64,000 nucleotides of DNA, from positions 310,001 to 374,000 of the forward strand of contig NZ_BMIJ01000006.1 of assembly GCF_014641945.1 (NCBI RefSeq), given 5' to 3'. This DNA comes from Marinobacterium zhoushanense (GTDB lineage: Bacteria; Pseudomonadota; Gammaproteobacteria; Pseudomonadales; Balneatricaceae). This document shows positions 53,027 through 62,517 of this stretch, piece after piece. Under the pieces are notes generated by a model, which was given only the letters and a program-made list of their open reading frames with translations, searched no databases and was not told the origin of the DNA. Every line of letters starts with the position of its first letter. The stretch's first letter is position 1. A program made the position numbers and the translations under genes.

Positions 53027-54427
53027 ATGGCTGAGTATGACTATGATGTCGTGATAATTGGTTCCGGGCCTGCCGGTGAAGGGGCGGCGATGAGTGCCGC
53101 GAAAAAAGGCAGGCGGGTAGCCGTCGTTGAGGAGCAGGATACCGTCGGTGGTAACTGCACCCACAAAGGCACCATCCCGTCCAAGGCGTTGCGACACTCG
53201 GTCAAGCAGATCATCGAATTCAACACCAACCCGATGTTTCGTGATATCGGCGAGCCGCGCTGGTTTTCATTTCCCAAGGTGCTTAATCGCGCCGGGAAAG
53301 TGATATCCAACCAGGTGATGCTTAGAACCAACTTCTACGCGCGCAACCGTGTTGATGTTTTCTTCGGGCGCGCCCAGTTTCGTGACAAGGGGGAGGTGGT
53401 AATCGAGGGCCGTTCAGAGGCGCGGGAGGTGCTGAGGGCCAAGAATATTATTATCGCCACCGGTTCCTCACCGTACATGCCATCCGATATCGATTTCAAC
53501 CATCCACGCATTTACAACTCGGATACCATCCTCAAGCTGGGCCATACGCCGCGGACCCTGGTGATCTATGGTGCGGGTGTAATCGGTTGTGAGTACGCAT
53601 CGATCTTCAGCGGGCTGGGTGTTAAGGTCGATCTGATTGATACCCGCGACCGACTGCTGTCGTTCCTCGACAGCGAGATCTCCGATGCCCTGAGCTATCA
53701 CTTGCGAAATAACGCGGTGAAGATTCGCCATAACGAGGAGTACTCATCCGTCGAAGGCGATGCTCACGGTGTAATCATCAACTTCAAGTCGGGTAAGCGC
53801 GTTCGTGCCGATGCCTTCCTCTGGTGTAACGGCCGCACCGGTAATACGGCTCATCTCGGTCTGGAGAATATCGGCCTTAGTGCCAATAGCCGTGGTCAGA
53901 TTACCGTCGATGGGCACTATCGTACCGAGTGCGAGGGCGTATACGCGGTGGGTGACGTCGTAGGCTGGCCCAGCCTGGCCTCAGCGGCCTTGGATCAGGG
54001 TCGAGCCGCCGCAGCGGATATGCTCAATGGTGAGGATTTCCGCTATATCAACGAGGTGCCGACCGGTATCTACACCATTCCCGAGATCAGTTCGATCGGT
54101 AAAACCGAAGAGGAGCTGACGGCGGAGGCGGTGCCTTATGAAGTGGGGCAGGCGTTCTTCAAGGATACTGCTCGTGCGCAGATCTCGGGCGAGCCGGTTG
54201 GGATGCTGAAGATCCTGTTCCACCGCGAAACGCTGGCGATCCTGGGTATCCACTGCTTTGGTGACCAGGCCTCGGAGATCGTTCATATCGGGCAGGCGAT
54301 CATGGCGCAGGAGGGCAGTGCCAATACGTTGAAGTACTTCGTTAACACCACCTTCAACTATCCAACCATGGCAGAAGCTTACCGCGTCGCGGCGATCGCG
54401 GGTCTGAACCGAATCGAAAACCTTTAA
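53027..54427 (+). CDS. sthA: Soluble pyridine nucleotide transhydrogenase
   Basis: SthA (UdhA) moves hydride between NADPH and NAD+ in the cytosol to balance the two pools; an FAD flavoprotein, 466 residues. The FAD-binding start is [18 protein letters not shown]. It belongs to the disulfide oxidoreductase superfamily but lacks the redox-active Cys pair: the expected CxxxxC region reads [13 protein letters not shown], typical of SthA. The NAD(P) Rossmann motif [17 protein letters not shown] lies near 182. The FAD loop [20 protein letters not shown] lies near 308, and the dimerisation domain ends with [19 protein letters not shown] 53027 has GAAGGGGAG a few bases upstream. A terminator follows. 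Confidence 0.96.
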   Translation: MAEYDYDVVIIGSGPAGEGAAMSAAKKGRRVAVVEEQDTVGGNCTHKGTIPSKALRHSVKQIIEFNTNPMFRDIGEPRWFSFPKVLNRAGKVISNQVMLRTNFYARNRVDVFFGRAQFRDKGEVVIEGRSEAREVLRAKNIIIATGSSPYMPSDIDFNHPRIYNSDTILKLGHTPRTLVIYGAGVIGCEYASIFSGLGVKVDLIDTRDRLLSFLDSEISDALSYHLRNNAVKIRHNEEYSSVEGDAHGVIINFKSGKRVRADAFLWCNGRTGNTAHLGLENIGLSANSRGQITVDGHYRTECEGVYAVGDVVGWPSLASAALDQGRAAAADMLNGEDFRYINEVPTGIYTIPEISSIGKTEEELTAEAVPYEVGQAFFKDTARAQISGEPVGMLKILFHRETLAILGIHCFGDQASEIVHIGQAIMAQEGSANTLKYFVNTTFNYPTMAEAYRVAAIAGLNRIENL

Positions 54428-54446
54428 GCGCTGATCTGGGGTAACG

Positions 54447-54471
54447 AAAAAGGGGGCTAGCCCCCTTTTTT
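54447..54471 (+). terminator. Rho-independent terminator of sthA
   Basis: AAAAAGGGGG (54447-54456) with CCCCCTTTTT (54461-54470), loop CTAG, T run to 54471. The next gene is convergent and ends 12 bp later. Confidence 0.92.
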
Positions 54472-54482
54472 GATATCTGCAC

Positions 54483-54791
54483 TCAGCTATCTTTGTTTTC
54501 GCGGTGGTCGCTGCTCAAGGAACGGTAGTATTCGTCCTCGAGGTAGCGTCCCTTGATCTGTAGCCGGCGCTCGAGCCAGCGATTGAACAGGGTCCAGAGG
54601 CCGAAGGCCGGGGTCATCATGATCATGATAGACAGCATCAGCGCAGCGCCTGAGTACCCCTCTGGCGCGACTGCCGTTGCCCAATCCAGAACACCAAGTT
54701 CTCGCCCTGCGAAGAACCAGAGAATGAGGCCGAGAAAACCGGCGCCGGTCCCCAGATGATGCAGCAGGGTCTGCTTTGACGGTTTAGCCAT
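54483..54791 (-). CDS. Small membrane protein of unknown function
   Basis: A 102-residue protein with two probable membrane helices (GAGFLGLILWFFAGREL near 16-32, and ALMLSIMIMMTPAFGLWTLF near 50-69). A charged C-terminal tail follows (RWLERRLQIKGRYLEDEYYRSL and SDHRENKDS). I do not recognise a family. The start overlaps the end of the PilZ gene by 8 bp on the same strand, so it is likely co-translated with it. The coupling suggests a role at the membrane linked to the c-di-GMP responsive partner, but this is inference only. Confidence 0.65.
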   Translation of the reverse strand: MAKPSKQTLLHHLGTGAGFLGLILWFFAGRELGVLDWATAVAPEGYSGAALMLSIMIMMTPAFGLWTLFNRWLERRLQIKGRYLEDEYYRSLSSDHRENKDS

Positions 54792-55347
54792 GCAGCTGTG
54801 CCTGACGCTCGCGGGCCTGAGCTTCGATAATCAGACGCGCCAACAGTGTGCGGCAGCTTTCCGGCATCTTGTGAAACTCGATACCGATGTCGAAGTTTTG
54901 CTCTATGGGTTCGCAGCGTTGAACTTCGGCGTAGAGTAGCAGTCCGAGGCTGTTCTCAGGGAACACCAGCTTGATCGCCAGCAACGTGCCCAGCTCCAGT
55001 GCCTCCGCCGTGGTGAAGGAGAGACCGCCTTCGCTAAGGTTGATGATCTGCCTATGGCTCGAGTCGATCTCAAGCTGGCTGTCGGAAAGGGTCCGGCCGA
55101 TGAGATCGATCTTTTTATTCAGCTGTTGCAGATACGTCGCCAGATGTGGGGTAGACTCTGCGATTTTATAGACGAGGTGCTGGCATTCAGCATCGATGCT
55201 GGCCAACTGACTCTGCAGCAAAAAATAGGGCGATACATCGAATTGGTAAGGTTTGGAAGAGCTCGCCACCTCCGCCTCAGAGACGATTTTGTAATCCAGT
55301 ACGACCGGATGGTCGATACGGTAGAATTGTCGGCGGTCCTGATCCAC
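54784..55347 (-). CDS. PilZ domain protein (predicted c-di-GMP receptor)
   Basis: A 187-residue protein with the two c-di-GMP binding elements of PilZ, split by an insertion. An N-terminal RR-x3-R-type motif (DRRQFYRIDHPV) lies at residues 4-15, and the second motif region INLSEGGLSFTT near 101 corresponds to (D/N)xSxxG. Between them is a helical insertion of about 80 residues (LASIDAECQHLVYKIAE, LATYLQQLNKKIDLIGRTL) predicted to form a coiled coil or dimerisation helix. A PilZ gene at this position is also present in Pseudomonas, as I recall. It overlaps the downstream small membrane protein gene and is divergent from lolC. Confidence 0.82.
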   Translation of the reverse strand: MDQDRRQFYRIDHPVVLDYKIVSEAEVASSSKPYQFDVSPYFLLQSQLASIDAECQHLVYKIAESTPHLATYLQQLNKKIDLIGRTLSDSQLEIDSSHRQIINLSEGGLSFTTAEALELGTLLAIKLVFPENSLGLLLYAEVQRCEPIEQNFDIGIEFHKMPESCRTLLARLIIEAQARERQAQLHG

Positions 55348-55436
55348 GGTGGGCTCCTTCTGGCTTTCGGTTCGTCGCCAGTATAAACAAATATCCTGCT
55401 AGGCGGTTAGCCAGCAGCCGTTAGAAAGAGCACTCA

Positions 55437-56678
55437 ATGTATAAACCGCTATCGCTATATGTCGGTCTGCGTTATACAGCCGCAAAACGCGGCAATCACT
55501 TCATTTCGTTCATATCGCTGGTGTCGATGCTGGGGCTAATGCTGGGCGTTGCGGCGCTGATCGTCGTGTTGTCGGTTATGAACGGTTTCGACCGGGAGTT
55601 GAAGCAGCGAATCCTGGGCATGGTGCCCCATGCGACCATCGGGAATTATGGTAATCCGCTACCGGACTGGCGCACCTTGGCACAGGAGGTTATCGACAGC
55701 GAGGGCGTCGAAGGGGCAGCGCCTTTTATCCAGGCACAGGGGATGCTGACCCATGCCGGTCGCGTCCAGGGGGTGTTCGTCAACGGCATCAGTCCCGAGG
55801 ATGAACCGAAAGTCTCGATAATCGCCAACCACCTTAAGGCGGGTCGCCTGGATGATCTTGAGGCGGGTGAATACCGGATCATCCTGGGTGAGCTGTTGGC
55901 GCGCTATATCGGTGTGAGGGTTGGCGATAAGGTGACGTTGGTGCTGCCTGAAGCGTCGGTTAGCGTGGCGGGTATTACGCCGCGGATGAAGCGCTTTACC
56001 GTGAGCGGAATATTCTCAGTTGGCGCCGAGTTGGATGCCAATCTCGCCTATATCGATATCGATGACGCGGCGCGACTGAAGCGAATGGAGCCCGGTACCG
56101 TGGATGGCATTCGTCTGCGTTACTCGGATCTGTTTCAAGCGCCGAGATTGGTGCGTCAGTTCGCGCAGACGAGAATGTTCAGTGCCAGTGATTGGACGCG
56201 AACCCACGGCAACCTGTTTCAGGCGATCCAGTTGGAAAAACGGATGATTGGGTTGCTGCTGTTGCTGATCGTGTTTGTTGCCGCTTTCAATATCGTGTCG
56301 ACGCTGGTGATGGTGGTGACCGATAAACGTGCGGATATTGCGATCCTGCGCACCATGGGCGCGACACCTGCCACGATCCTGCGCATATTTATCGTTCAGG
56401 GCGTGGTGATCGGGGTAGTGGGAACCCTGCTTGGCATACTGCTGGGCATCACCTTGGCCCTGACCGTGACCGATCTGGTTGCCTGGATCGAGCACACCTT
56501 TGGTATCCAGTTCCTGTCGGCGGATGTCTATTTCATCAGTTATCTGCCTTCGGAGCTGCAGTGGGGCGACGTGAGCCAGATCACGCTGTCGGCGCTGGCG
56601 ATCAGCTTCGTTGCCACCATTTATCCCGCCTGGCGGGCGTCGAGGACACAGCCTGCGGAGGCGTTGCGTTATGAGTAA
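55437..56678 (+). CDS. lolC: Lipoprotein-releasing system permease LolC/LolE (possibly LolF-like)
   Basis: Inner-membrane subunit of the Lol exporter that extracts mature lipoproteins and passes them to LolA, 413 residues. It has four helices (about 22-45, 270-292, 318-345 and 378-396) and a large periplasmic domain. The N-terminus [22 protein letters not shown] shortened and the coupling stretch [21 protein letters not shown] shortened (near 290) are family-diagnostic. The periplasmic [23 protein letters not shown] shortened (near 182) resembles the LolC segment that contains the LolA-binding hook. It overlaps lolD by 8 bp. No second permease gene (lolE) follows, so it may act as a homodimer like LolF. 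Confidence 0.9.
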   Translation: MYKPLSLYVGLRYTAAKRGNHFISFISLVSMLGLMLGVAALIVVLSVMNGFDRELKQRILGMVPHATIGNYGNPLPDWRTLAQEVIDSEGVEGAAPFIQAQGMLTHAGRVQGVFVNGISPEDEPKVSIIANHLKAGRLDDLEAGEYRIILGELLARYIGVRVGDKVTLVLPEASVSVAGITPRMKRFTVSGIFSVGAELDANLAYIDIDDAARLKRMEPGTVDGIRLRYSDLFQAPRLVRQFAQTRMFSASDWTRTHGNLFQAIQLEKRMIGLLLLLIVFVAAFNIVSTLVMVVTDKRADIAILRTMGATPATILRIFIVQGVVIGVVGTLLGILLGITLALTVTDLVAWIEHTFGIQFLSADVYFISYLPSELQWGDVSQITLSALAISFVATIYPAWRASRTQPAEALRYE

Positions 56679-57363
56679 TCCGGTGCTGCGGGTTTCGGAA
56701 GTGCACAAAAGCTACCGGGAGGCCGGCAATGCGGTTCCGGTATTGGAAGGGGTCAGCCTCAGTGTGGCCGGGGGCGAGCGACTGGCGATCGTGGGGTCTT
56801 CCGGTAGCGGCAAGAGTACGCTGCTGAATATCCTGGGTGGCCTGGATCGCCCCGATACCGGCGAGGTGGAGGTGGCCGGAGAGGCGCTGTTTCAGATCAG
56901 TGAAGCGCGGCGTGCAGCGGTACGTAACCGGCAGCTGGGTTTCGTTTACCAGTTCCACCACCTGCTGAACGAGTTCAGTGCGCTGGAAAATGTGGCGATG
57001 CCGCTTTTAATAGCCCGGCGTCCGGCACGTGAAGCACAAGAGGAGGCTCGACTGTTGTTGGAGCGTGTAGGGCTGGGGCATCGCGTCAAACACAAGCCGG
57101 GGCAGCTCAGTGGCGGCGAGCGCCAGCGCGTTGCCATCGCCCGGGCGCTGGTCTGCCGTCCCGCCTGTGTGCTGATGGATGAGCCGACCGGCAATCTCGA
57201 TCGACATACGGCGGAAGAGGTCGAGCTCTATCTCGACAAGCTGAATCAGGAATCGGGAATAGCCTTTGTTACTGTAACCCACGATCTGGCACTGGCGCGG
57301 CGGATGGATCGAGCGGTGGAGATACTGGACGGCAAACTGCAGCCCTGGGTCGATCAGTCCTGA
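56671..57363 (+). CDS. lolD: Lipoprotein-releasing system ATP-binding protein LolD
   Basis: ATPase of the Lol lipoprotein exporter, 230 residues. It has Walker [13 protein letters not shown] (near 43), the LolD-specific stretch [28 protein letters not shown] (near 88; FVYQFHHLL is the landmark), signature [15 protein letters not shown] (near 145) and Walker [12 protein letters not shown] (near 167). ATG 56671 overlaps the lolC stop (ATGAGTAA); the longer frame from 56611 lies inside lolC. The 3' end overlaps the end of the convergent DUF2062 gene by 10 bp, leaving no room for a terminator between them. Confidence 0.96.
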   Translation: MSNPVLRVSEVHKSYREAGNAVPVLEGVSLSVAGGERLAIVGSSGSGKSTLLNILGGLDRPDTGEVEVAGEALFQISEARRAAVRNRQLGFVYQFHHLLNEFSALENVAMPLLIARRPAREAQEEARLLLERVGLGHRVKHKPGQLSGGERQRVAIARALVCRPACVLMDEPTGNLDRHTAEEVELYLDKLNQESGIAFVTVTHDLALARRMDRAVEILDGKLQPWVDQS

Positions 57364-57911
57364 TCGTCCCGCTTGCGGAAACGACCGGGTTTACGCTTGC
57401 GCCAGTGGTGATTGACGTGCCAGATCCAGAACCACTGGATGCACACATAGCTGAGCAGGGCCAGTACTATTCCGGTCAGTACGGAACCCAACAGTAGCGG
57501 CCACCAGATCGCGGCCAGCTCGGTTTGCAGCGTCGCCAGATCCCAGTGAAACTCGATCTGCTCGCGTATGCGGGTATCGAGCAGCCAGGCGCCTATGCGG
57601 TACGTAAAATAGAAGATGGGCGGCATCGTTAGCGGGTTGGTAAGCCAAACCAAGCCGATAGATACAGCCAGGTTGCTGGCCAGGAGTAGCGCCAGAACGG
57701 CCGCAATCAGCATCTGTCCCGGGACGGGCAGGAAGGCGCAGAAAATACCGACCAGGAAGGCACGGGAAACCGATTTGCGGGTAAGATGCCAGAGATTGGG
57801 GTTGTGCAAGTGATCGCCTAGCCAGCGCAGGGAGGGGTGCGCACGCAGTTTGTGCTGATCCGGCATGTACTTCTTGAATATTTTGCGCGGCATACGAAAG
57901 CGTTCACTCAT
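57354..57911 (-). CDS. DUF2062 membrane protein
   Basis: A 185-residue inner-membrane protein of the DUF2062 family, function unknown. A conserved N-terminal region is basic ([21 protein letters not shown] shortened). The family signature follows: [19 protein letters not shown] (near 52) and [22 protein letters not shown] (near 92; TNPLTMPP is the most conserved part). A last helix ([22 protein letters not shown] shortened) and a basic tail complete it. ATG 57911 was chosen over an in-frame TTG at 57923. It is divergent from comEC (55 bp apart) and overlaps lolD by 10 bp tail to tail. Confidence 0.85.
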   Translation of the reverse strand: MSERFRMPRKIFKKYMPDQHKLRAHPSLRWLGDHLHNPNLWHLTRKSVSRAFLVGIFCAFLPVPGQMLIAAVLALLLASNLAVSIGLVWLTNPLTMPPIFYFTYRIGAWLLDTRIREQIEFHWDLATLQTELAAIWWPLLLGSVLTGIVLALLSYVCIQWFWIWHVNHHWRKRKPGRFRKRDDQD

Positions 57912-57966
57912 TTTGTGGGGCAATTATGCCGACAGTGACTGCGTAAGCCAACAGTGAAGATCAAGG

Positions 57967-60201
57967 ATGATCGCATTTATCACCGGGTTGCTGGCTGTTG
58001 CCTGGTTGCCCAGCCTGCTTTACACACCTCTGCTGCTAACCTTTGCGTTTCTGGCAATGCTGCGCCAACGTTGGCGTCGACTGGCTATCTTGCTCAGCCT
58101 GGGCGTGTTGTTTGGGTCCATATGGGGCGCCTGGCAGTTGAATCATCGGCTACCTGATCGGTTCGCCCGTACCGATGTCAATCTGGTCGGCATCATCGAT
58201 CAGCTTCCTCGTCTGCAGGGGCGGCGGCAAAGTTTTACACTTCGCATCATCTCAATAGACAGTGCGGATGAGGCGCTGTTGCATCTGCGACGGCTCAGTC
58301 TATCGCACTATGATGCGCATGACCTGTTAAAAGCCGGTGACCGGATCAAGGTCAGGGTCAGGCTTTTTCCGCCTCGAGGATTAAGCAATCCCTATGCATT
58401 CGATAGTGAACGTCGGTTTCTTACCGAGTCTATCGATGCACGAGGATATGTCAGATCCCTTGATTCGATAGAGTCGTCGGGCATAACGCTGCCAGGACTG
58501 CGCCAGCGCCTGTCTATGCTGCTCGATCAGTACTTCGACGAGAGGGTGTCGGTGACTCTGCGCGCGCTTGTGTTAGGTGATCGCAGTGGGCTGTCGCCTG
58601 AGCAGTGGCGCCTGTTGAGCGAAACGGGGACCGCTCACCTGCTGGTAGTCAGTGGGGTCCATATAGCGGTGATGGCAGGGCTTGGTGTGTTGGCGACACG
58701 TACCCTGGGGCTGTTGCTGCTGTGGGGGGGAGGCAGTTCTCGTGATGTCAGGCGGGCCGGGTTGTTGCTGACGCTTCTGCTGGCCTGCGCTTACGCCCTG
58801 CTGGCGGGCATGGGGCTTCCAGTGCAGCGTGCGTTGATCATGGTCGCCGTTTTTATCGGTGCCGAATGGTGGTTGCGCCCCGTCACGGCCTGGCAGCGCT
58901 GGCGGATCGCGTTGTTGGGTGTCTGCCTACTGCAGCCGCTGGCGGTGATCGAGCCGGGGGCCTGGTTGTCGTTCGGGGCGGTGGCGCTGTTGATCTGGAT
59001 CTCTCAGCAGGGGACTCGCTTGGGTGGCCTCCTTAGCCGCTGGTGGGGTGTGCAGGGGCGGCTGTTCATCGGCATGATGCCGATATCTGCGTTGCTGTTT
59101 CACCAGTTGGGGTTTCTGGCCCCGCTAGTGAACTTTGTCGCGTTGCCTGCCGTATCCCTATTGGTGATGGCGCTGCCTGTGCTTCTGCCGCTGGTGTTGC
59201 TGGGTGTGCAATGGCCGGCGGACCTGTTGTCCTGGGTGATACTGGCGTTCTGGCAGGGCGTTACGTTGTCGAGAGAGGGGTTGGGGCTATATCTGGCACT
59301 GCCCGATATAGAGCCCCTCGCTATGCTGCTGGCCATAGTGGCGGTTCTCTGGTGGTTATTGCCTCTGCCCCTACGATGGCGTTGGCTGTCGATATTCATG
59401 CTGTTCCCGATGCTCGCCACTGAGGCGAACAGGCCGCCAGAAGGTACGTTTGTCGCAACGCTTTTCGATGTGGGCCAGGGCTTGGCAGTGCTGATCGAAA
59501 CATCGGAAGGGCGCATCATCTATGACACGGGCCCGGGATACTCTGGAGGTGGAAGTGCGTTCGACTATGCTGTGGCGCCAGCGCTGAAGGCGAGGCGATT
59601 GTCCACTATTGAGCAAGTTGTGATCAGTCATGGTGATAGTGATCACAGCGGTGGCTTCGGTGCTTTGCGTCGGGAATACGTTTACCAGCAGCTAATCCTG
59701 GGTCAGCCGTTGCAGGGTGTCGCGGGTGGGATCAATTGCGCTGATCATCCGCAGGTGACGCTGGGTGGCGTTCGGTTTCGTTACCTTCAGTCTTCGATGG
59801 AGACTCTCAGTAACGATAATGCGCACTCTTGCGTATTGATCGTCGAGAGCCGGCACTGTGTGCTGGTGATTCCCGGTGATCTGGAAATGCAGGGCGAGAT
59901 GGACCTGATGCGTCGATACGACCTGCCACGGACGGATTGGTTGGTGGCCGGGCATCACGGCAGCAAGACGTCCTCTTCTGCGGCCTGGCTGGATGCATTG
60001 CAGCCCACAGCGGTGCTATTCAGTCGAGGCGCTTTTAACCGTTTTGGGCACCCGGCGGCGGAGGTGGTGGAGCGGGTAAGCCAGCGCGGGGCGCTGATCC
60101 ATGATACGGCTAGCGACGGCGCACTGCTTCTCGAGGCCGGGGAAGAGTGCAGAACGAGTGCTTGGCGTCAAAGGAAAAAACGTTACTGGACAGCAGGTTA
60201 A
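57967..60201 (+). CDS. comEC: DNA internalisation channel protein ComEC/Rec2
   Basis: Polytopic membrane protein that carries single-stranded DNA across the inner membrane in natural transformation, 744 residues. Layout: N-terminal helices, then a DUF4131/OB-like periplasmic part (about 60-180), the Competence membrane domain (GTAHLLVVSGVHIAVMAGL near 218-236; GLPVQRALIMVAVF near 280), and a C-terminal metallo-beta-lactamase-like domain (GQGLAVLIET near 503, SHGDSDHSGGFGALR near 556, VAGHHGSKTSSS near 658). The metal-ligand motifs HxDxDH and GHHGS are intact. No other competence gene is in the window, so actual transformability is open. Confidence 0.94.
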   Translation: MIAFITGLLAVAWLPSLLYTPLLLTFAFLAMLRQRWRRLAILLSLGVLFGSIWGAWQLNHRLPDRFARTDVNLVGIIDQLPRLQGRRQSFTLRIISIDSADEALLHLRRLSLSHYDAHDLLKAGDRIKVRVRLFPPRGLSNPYAFDSERRFLTESIDARGYVRSLDSIESSGITLPGLRQRLSMLLDQYFDERVSVTLRALVLGDRSGLSPEQWRLLSETGTAHLLVVSGVHIAVMAGLGVLATRTLGLLLLWGGGSSRDVRRAGLLLTLLLACAYALLAGMGLPVQRALIMVAVFIGAEWWLRPVTAWQRWRIALLGVCLLQPLAVIEPGAWLSFGAVALLIWISQQGTRLGGLLSRWWGVQGRLFIGMMPISALLFHQLGFLAPLVNFVALPAVSLLVMALPVLLPLVLLGVQWPADLLSWVILAFWQGVTLSREGLGLYLALPDIEPLAMLLAIVAVLWWLLPLPLRWRWLSIFMLFPMLATEANRPPEGTFVATLFDVGQGLAVLIETSEGRIIYDTGPGYSGGGSAFDYAVAPALKARRLSTIEQVVISHGDSDHSGGFGALRREYVYQQLILGQPLQGVAGGINCADHPQVTLGGVRFRYLQSSMETLSNDNAHSCVLIVESRHCVLVIPGDLEMQGEMDLMRRYDLPRTDWLVAGHHGSKTSSSAAWLDALQPTAVLFSRGAFNRFGHPAAEVVERVSQRGALIHDTASDGALLLEAGEECRTSAWRQRKKRYWTAG

Positions 60202-60265
60202 CGCTCTACTCAGGGTCGTAGACGCTGTGGTAAAGTAGGCGCTCGACAGAGCGGGAGGAAGTGTA

Positions 60266-60886
60266 GTGTTTGAGCTGATTCGAGCTGGCGGCTGGCTGAT
60301 GGTGCCGATTATAGGGTGTTCCATACTGGCTCTGGCGATCATCACTGAACGATTCATCAGCCTGCGTGATTCCCGGGTGGTACCCAAGGGGTTGCTGGCC
60401 CAGGTGTGGGAACTGGTGCGCAGTGGTGATATGACACCGGAACAGATGCGCAGTATCAAGCATGAGAGTCCATTGGGCTCCATCGTTGTCGCAGGTCTCA
60501 ACAGTTCGGCTCACGGTCGAGAAGTGATGAAGGAGAGTATCCAGGAAGCTGCGACGCTAGTCGTGCATGAGCTGGAGCGTTTCCTCAACAGTCTTGGTAC
60601 CATCGCGGCGATTACGCCGCTTTTGGGTCTGCTGGGCACGGTAATTGGCATGATCAAGGTGTTTACCGAGATCATGATGCAGGGTACCGGAAATGCCAAC
60701 GTACTCGCAGGCGGGATCTCTGAGGCGTTGATTACCACTGCGGCTGGATTATCGGTAGCGATCCCCACCTTGGTGCTGCACCGCTATTTTCAGCGCAAGG
60801 TCGATACTCTGGTGCTGACCATGGAGCAGGAATCGATCAAGCTGGTTGAGATCGTGCACGGTGAGCGTGATGTCGATTTTCGTTGA
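60266..60886 (+). CDS. exbB: ExbB/TolQ-family proton channel protein
   Basis: Inner-membrane component of an energy-transducing motor driven by proton flow, 206 residues with three helices. The first is LMVPIIGCSILALAIITER-like at residues 10-28. The second and third contain the family core SLGTIAAITPLLGLLGTVIGMIKVF (near 109-133) and GISEALITTAAGLSVAIPTLV (near 150-170). GTG 60266 has GGGAGGAA at 60253-60260. It is followed after 22 bp by exbD. Without a tonB gene next to it, the partner could be TonB elsewhere or a TonB-independent function; in Pseudomonas the pair sits in the same place before lpxK. Confidence 0.9.
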   Translation: MFELIRAGGWLMVPIIGCSILALAIITERFISLRDSRVVPKGLLAQVWELVRSGDMTPEQMRSIKHESPLGSIVVAGLNSSAHGREVMKESIQEAATLVVHELERFLNSLGTIAAITPLLGLLGTVIGMIKVFTEIMMQGTGNANVLAGGISEALITTAAGLSVAIPTLVLHRYFQRKVDTLVLTMEQESIKLVEIVHGERDVDFR

Positions 60887-60908
60887 TACTGGATCGGTGG
60901 AGGTCTGA

Positions 60909-61328
60909 ATGCGATTCCAGCGTCAACGTCGGGAAGAGGTTAGCGTCAACCTGACGCCACTGATCGACGTGGTTTTTCTTCTGCTGATTTTCTTCATGGT
61001 GTCGACCACGTTCACCAAGGAGACCCATCTTGAGGTGGATCTGCCCGAAGCCAGTTCGGCCCAAGCGCAGAGCGAGGTAGAATCGGTCGATGTGGTGATC
61101 AGTGCCGATGGCAACTACAGCGTCAATGGTCAGGCCTTGGTCAATACCCAGGCGCTGACCCTCAAAAGCGCAATTCTGAAGGTCGCGGGTGAAGATCGTT
61201 CCTTGCCCTTTGTTATTACCGCAGATGGCAGTACACCGCATCAGTCGGTGGTGACTGCCATGGATGTAGCGGGCCAACTCGGTTTCGCCAAGCTGAGTAT
61301 CACCACCAGGGTGCCGGAAGCACGCTGA
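60909..61328 (+). CDS. exbD: ExbD/TolR-family protein
   Basis: Partner of the preceding ExbB-like protein, 139 residues. It has a short cytoplasmic start (MRFQRQRREEVSVNLTPLIDVVF, of which NLTPLIDVVFLLLIFFMV holds the single helix with the proton-carrying Asp near residue 20) and a periplasmic domain with ISADGNYSVNGQAL and VITADGSTPHQSVVTAMDVAGQLG shortened. The stop shares one base with the lpxK start (TGATG). This tight coupling with a lipid A gene is conserved in relatives and suggests envelope-linked expression. Confidence 0.9.
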   Translation: MRFQRQRREEVSVNLTPLIDVVFLLLIFFMVSTTFTKETHLEVDLPEASSAQAQSEVESVDVVISADGNYSVNGQALVNTQALTLKSAILKVAGEDRSLPFVITADGSTPHQSVVTAMDVAGQLGFAKLSITTRVPEAR

Positions 61329-62320
61329 TGTCTCTGGAGCGTAGCTGGTACGCGGGGGCCTGGTGGTTAAAACTCTTTCGTCCTCTTTCTGCTCTTTTCC
61401 GCTTCCTTGCGGCCCGGCAGCGGCTGGCGCGAACAGCGCAGCAATGGCACGCGCCTGTGCCTGTCATCGTAGTCGGAAATATCACCCTGGGGGGCAGCGG
61501 CAAGACCCCGGTGACGCTGGCGTTGATCGAGATGCTTCGGGCGCGGGGTTACAAGCCGGGCGTGGTCAGCCGCGGTTACGGCGGCAAGCCGCCAAAATAT
61601 CCTTTCGCGGTCACGGTTGATACGTCTCCTGCGCAGGGGGGCGACGAACCCTGCCTGATAGTACAGCGCACCGGCGTACCGCTGGTTATTGATCCCGATC
61701 GTCCGGCTGCAGTACGTGCGCTGTTGGAGGAGAGTGACTGCAATATCGTGATCAGTGACGATGGTCTGCAGCACTACGCGCTGGGGCGCGACCTGGAGCT
61801 GGCCGTGGTGGATGCGCGGCGCGGCTTGGGTAATGGACGTTGTGTGCCGGAGGGGCCGCTGCGCGAGCCTCCTGAGCGGTTGGCACAGGTCGACCGGGTG
61901 ATCCTCAATGGTGTCGGAGCATTCTCCTTTGCCGGTGCCAGTCATATGCAACTCGTGCCCGGCAAGCTGGTCGAACTAACCACCGAACGGGAGCTTGGCA
62001 GCGATCAATGGACCGGCTCACATCGGGTGCATGCCCTGGCTGGAATAGGCCATCCGGCCCGTTTTTTCGATACACTACGTACATTGGGGTTCGATCCCAT
62101 TGAGCATCCGCTACGGGATCATGCCAGTATCGAGCCTGAGCAGCTTCGGTTTGAGCCCGAGCTGCCGCTGATCATGACCGAGAAAGACGCAGTCAAGTGC
62201 CGGGGCTGGTCGCCGGCGCACTGTTGGGCGCTGCGTGTGGATGCCCGCTTCGACGCCGGCTTCGAACCCTGGTTGGACCTACAGCTGAACCGATTGCAAC
62301 AACGTTATGGGAGTCCGTGA
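61328..62320 (+). CDS. lpxK: Tetraacyldisaccharide 4'-kinase LpxK
   Basis: Phosphorylates the 4' position of the lipid A disaccharide at the inner face of the inner membrane, 330 residues. It has an amphipathic N-terminal membrane segment ([21 protein letters not shown] shortened), Walker [14 protein letters not shown] (near 56-68), SRGYGG (near 92), and the conserved [23 protein letters not shown] shortened (near 145). [13 protein letters not shown] MTEKDAVKC lies near 284. ATG 61328 overlaps the exbD stop, and its own stop overlaps the next ATG, so the run exbD-lpxK-Trm112 is translated in a chain. Confidence 0.96.
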   Translation: MSLERSWYAGAWWLKLFRPLSALFRFLAARQRLARTAQQWHAPVPVIVVGNITLGGSGKTPVTLALIEMLRARGYKPGVVSRGYGGKPPKYPFAVTVDTSPAQGGDEPCLIVQRTGVPLVIDPDRPAAVRALLEESDCNIVISDDGLQHYALGRDLELAVVDARRGLGNGRCVPEGPLREPPERLAQVDRVILNGVGAFSFAGASHMQLVPGKLVELTTERELGSDQWTGSHRVHALAGIGHPARFFDTLRTLGFDPIEHPLRDHASIEPEQLRFEPELPLIMTEKDAVKCRGWSPAHCWALRVDARFDAGFEPWLDLQLNRLQQRYGSP

Positions 62321-62511
62321 TGGACCAGAAACTGCTTGATATCCTCGTGTGCCCTGTGTCCAAGGCGCCGGTAGAGTGGAACCGGGAGACCAATGAGTTG
62401 GTCTGTCGTACCAGTGGGCTCGCTTATCCGATACGGGATGATATCCCGGTCATGCTGGAAAGCGAGGCAAGAACCCTGACCGCCGACGAGCGTCTGCACG
62501 AGAAGAAGTGA
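62320..62511 (+). CDS. Trm112-like small protein (YcaR family)
   Basis: A 63-residue protein of the UPF0434/Trm112 family: [20 protein letters not shown] at the N-terminus, then [21 protein letters not shown] and a terminal E-rich tail. The usual CPxC of zinc-binding members reads CPVS here, so zinc binding by four Cys is unlikely. In E. coli ycaR lies between lpxK and kdsB, exactly as here. ATG 62320 overlaps the lpxK stop by one base (TGATG); longer in-frame starts lie inside lpxK. The molecular role in bacteria is not established. Confidence 0.9.
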   Translation: MDQKLLDILVCPVSKAPVEWNRETNELVCRTSGLAYPIRDDIPVMLESEARTLTADERLHEKK

Positions 62512-62517
62512 GCGACA

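Noticed and set aside
53027..54427. SthA as a dihydrolipoamide dehydrogenase or mercuric reductase with a lost active-site Cys
   Set aside because: The [13 protein letters not shown] motif without the second redox Cys is the normal state in SthA, not a mutation.
55396..55417. Bulged hairpin CTGCTAGGC/GCCAGCAG before lolC as a terminator or riboswitch
   Set aside because: Short stem with a bulge, no T run and no further structure around it; too weak to support a call.
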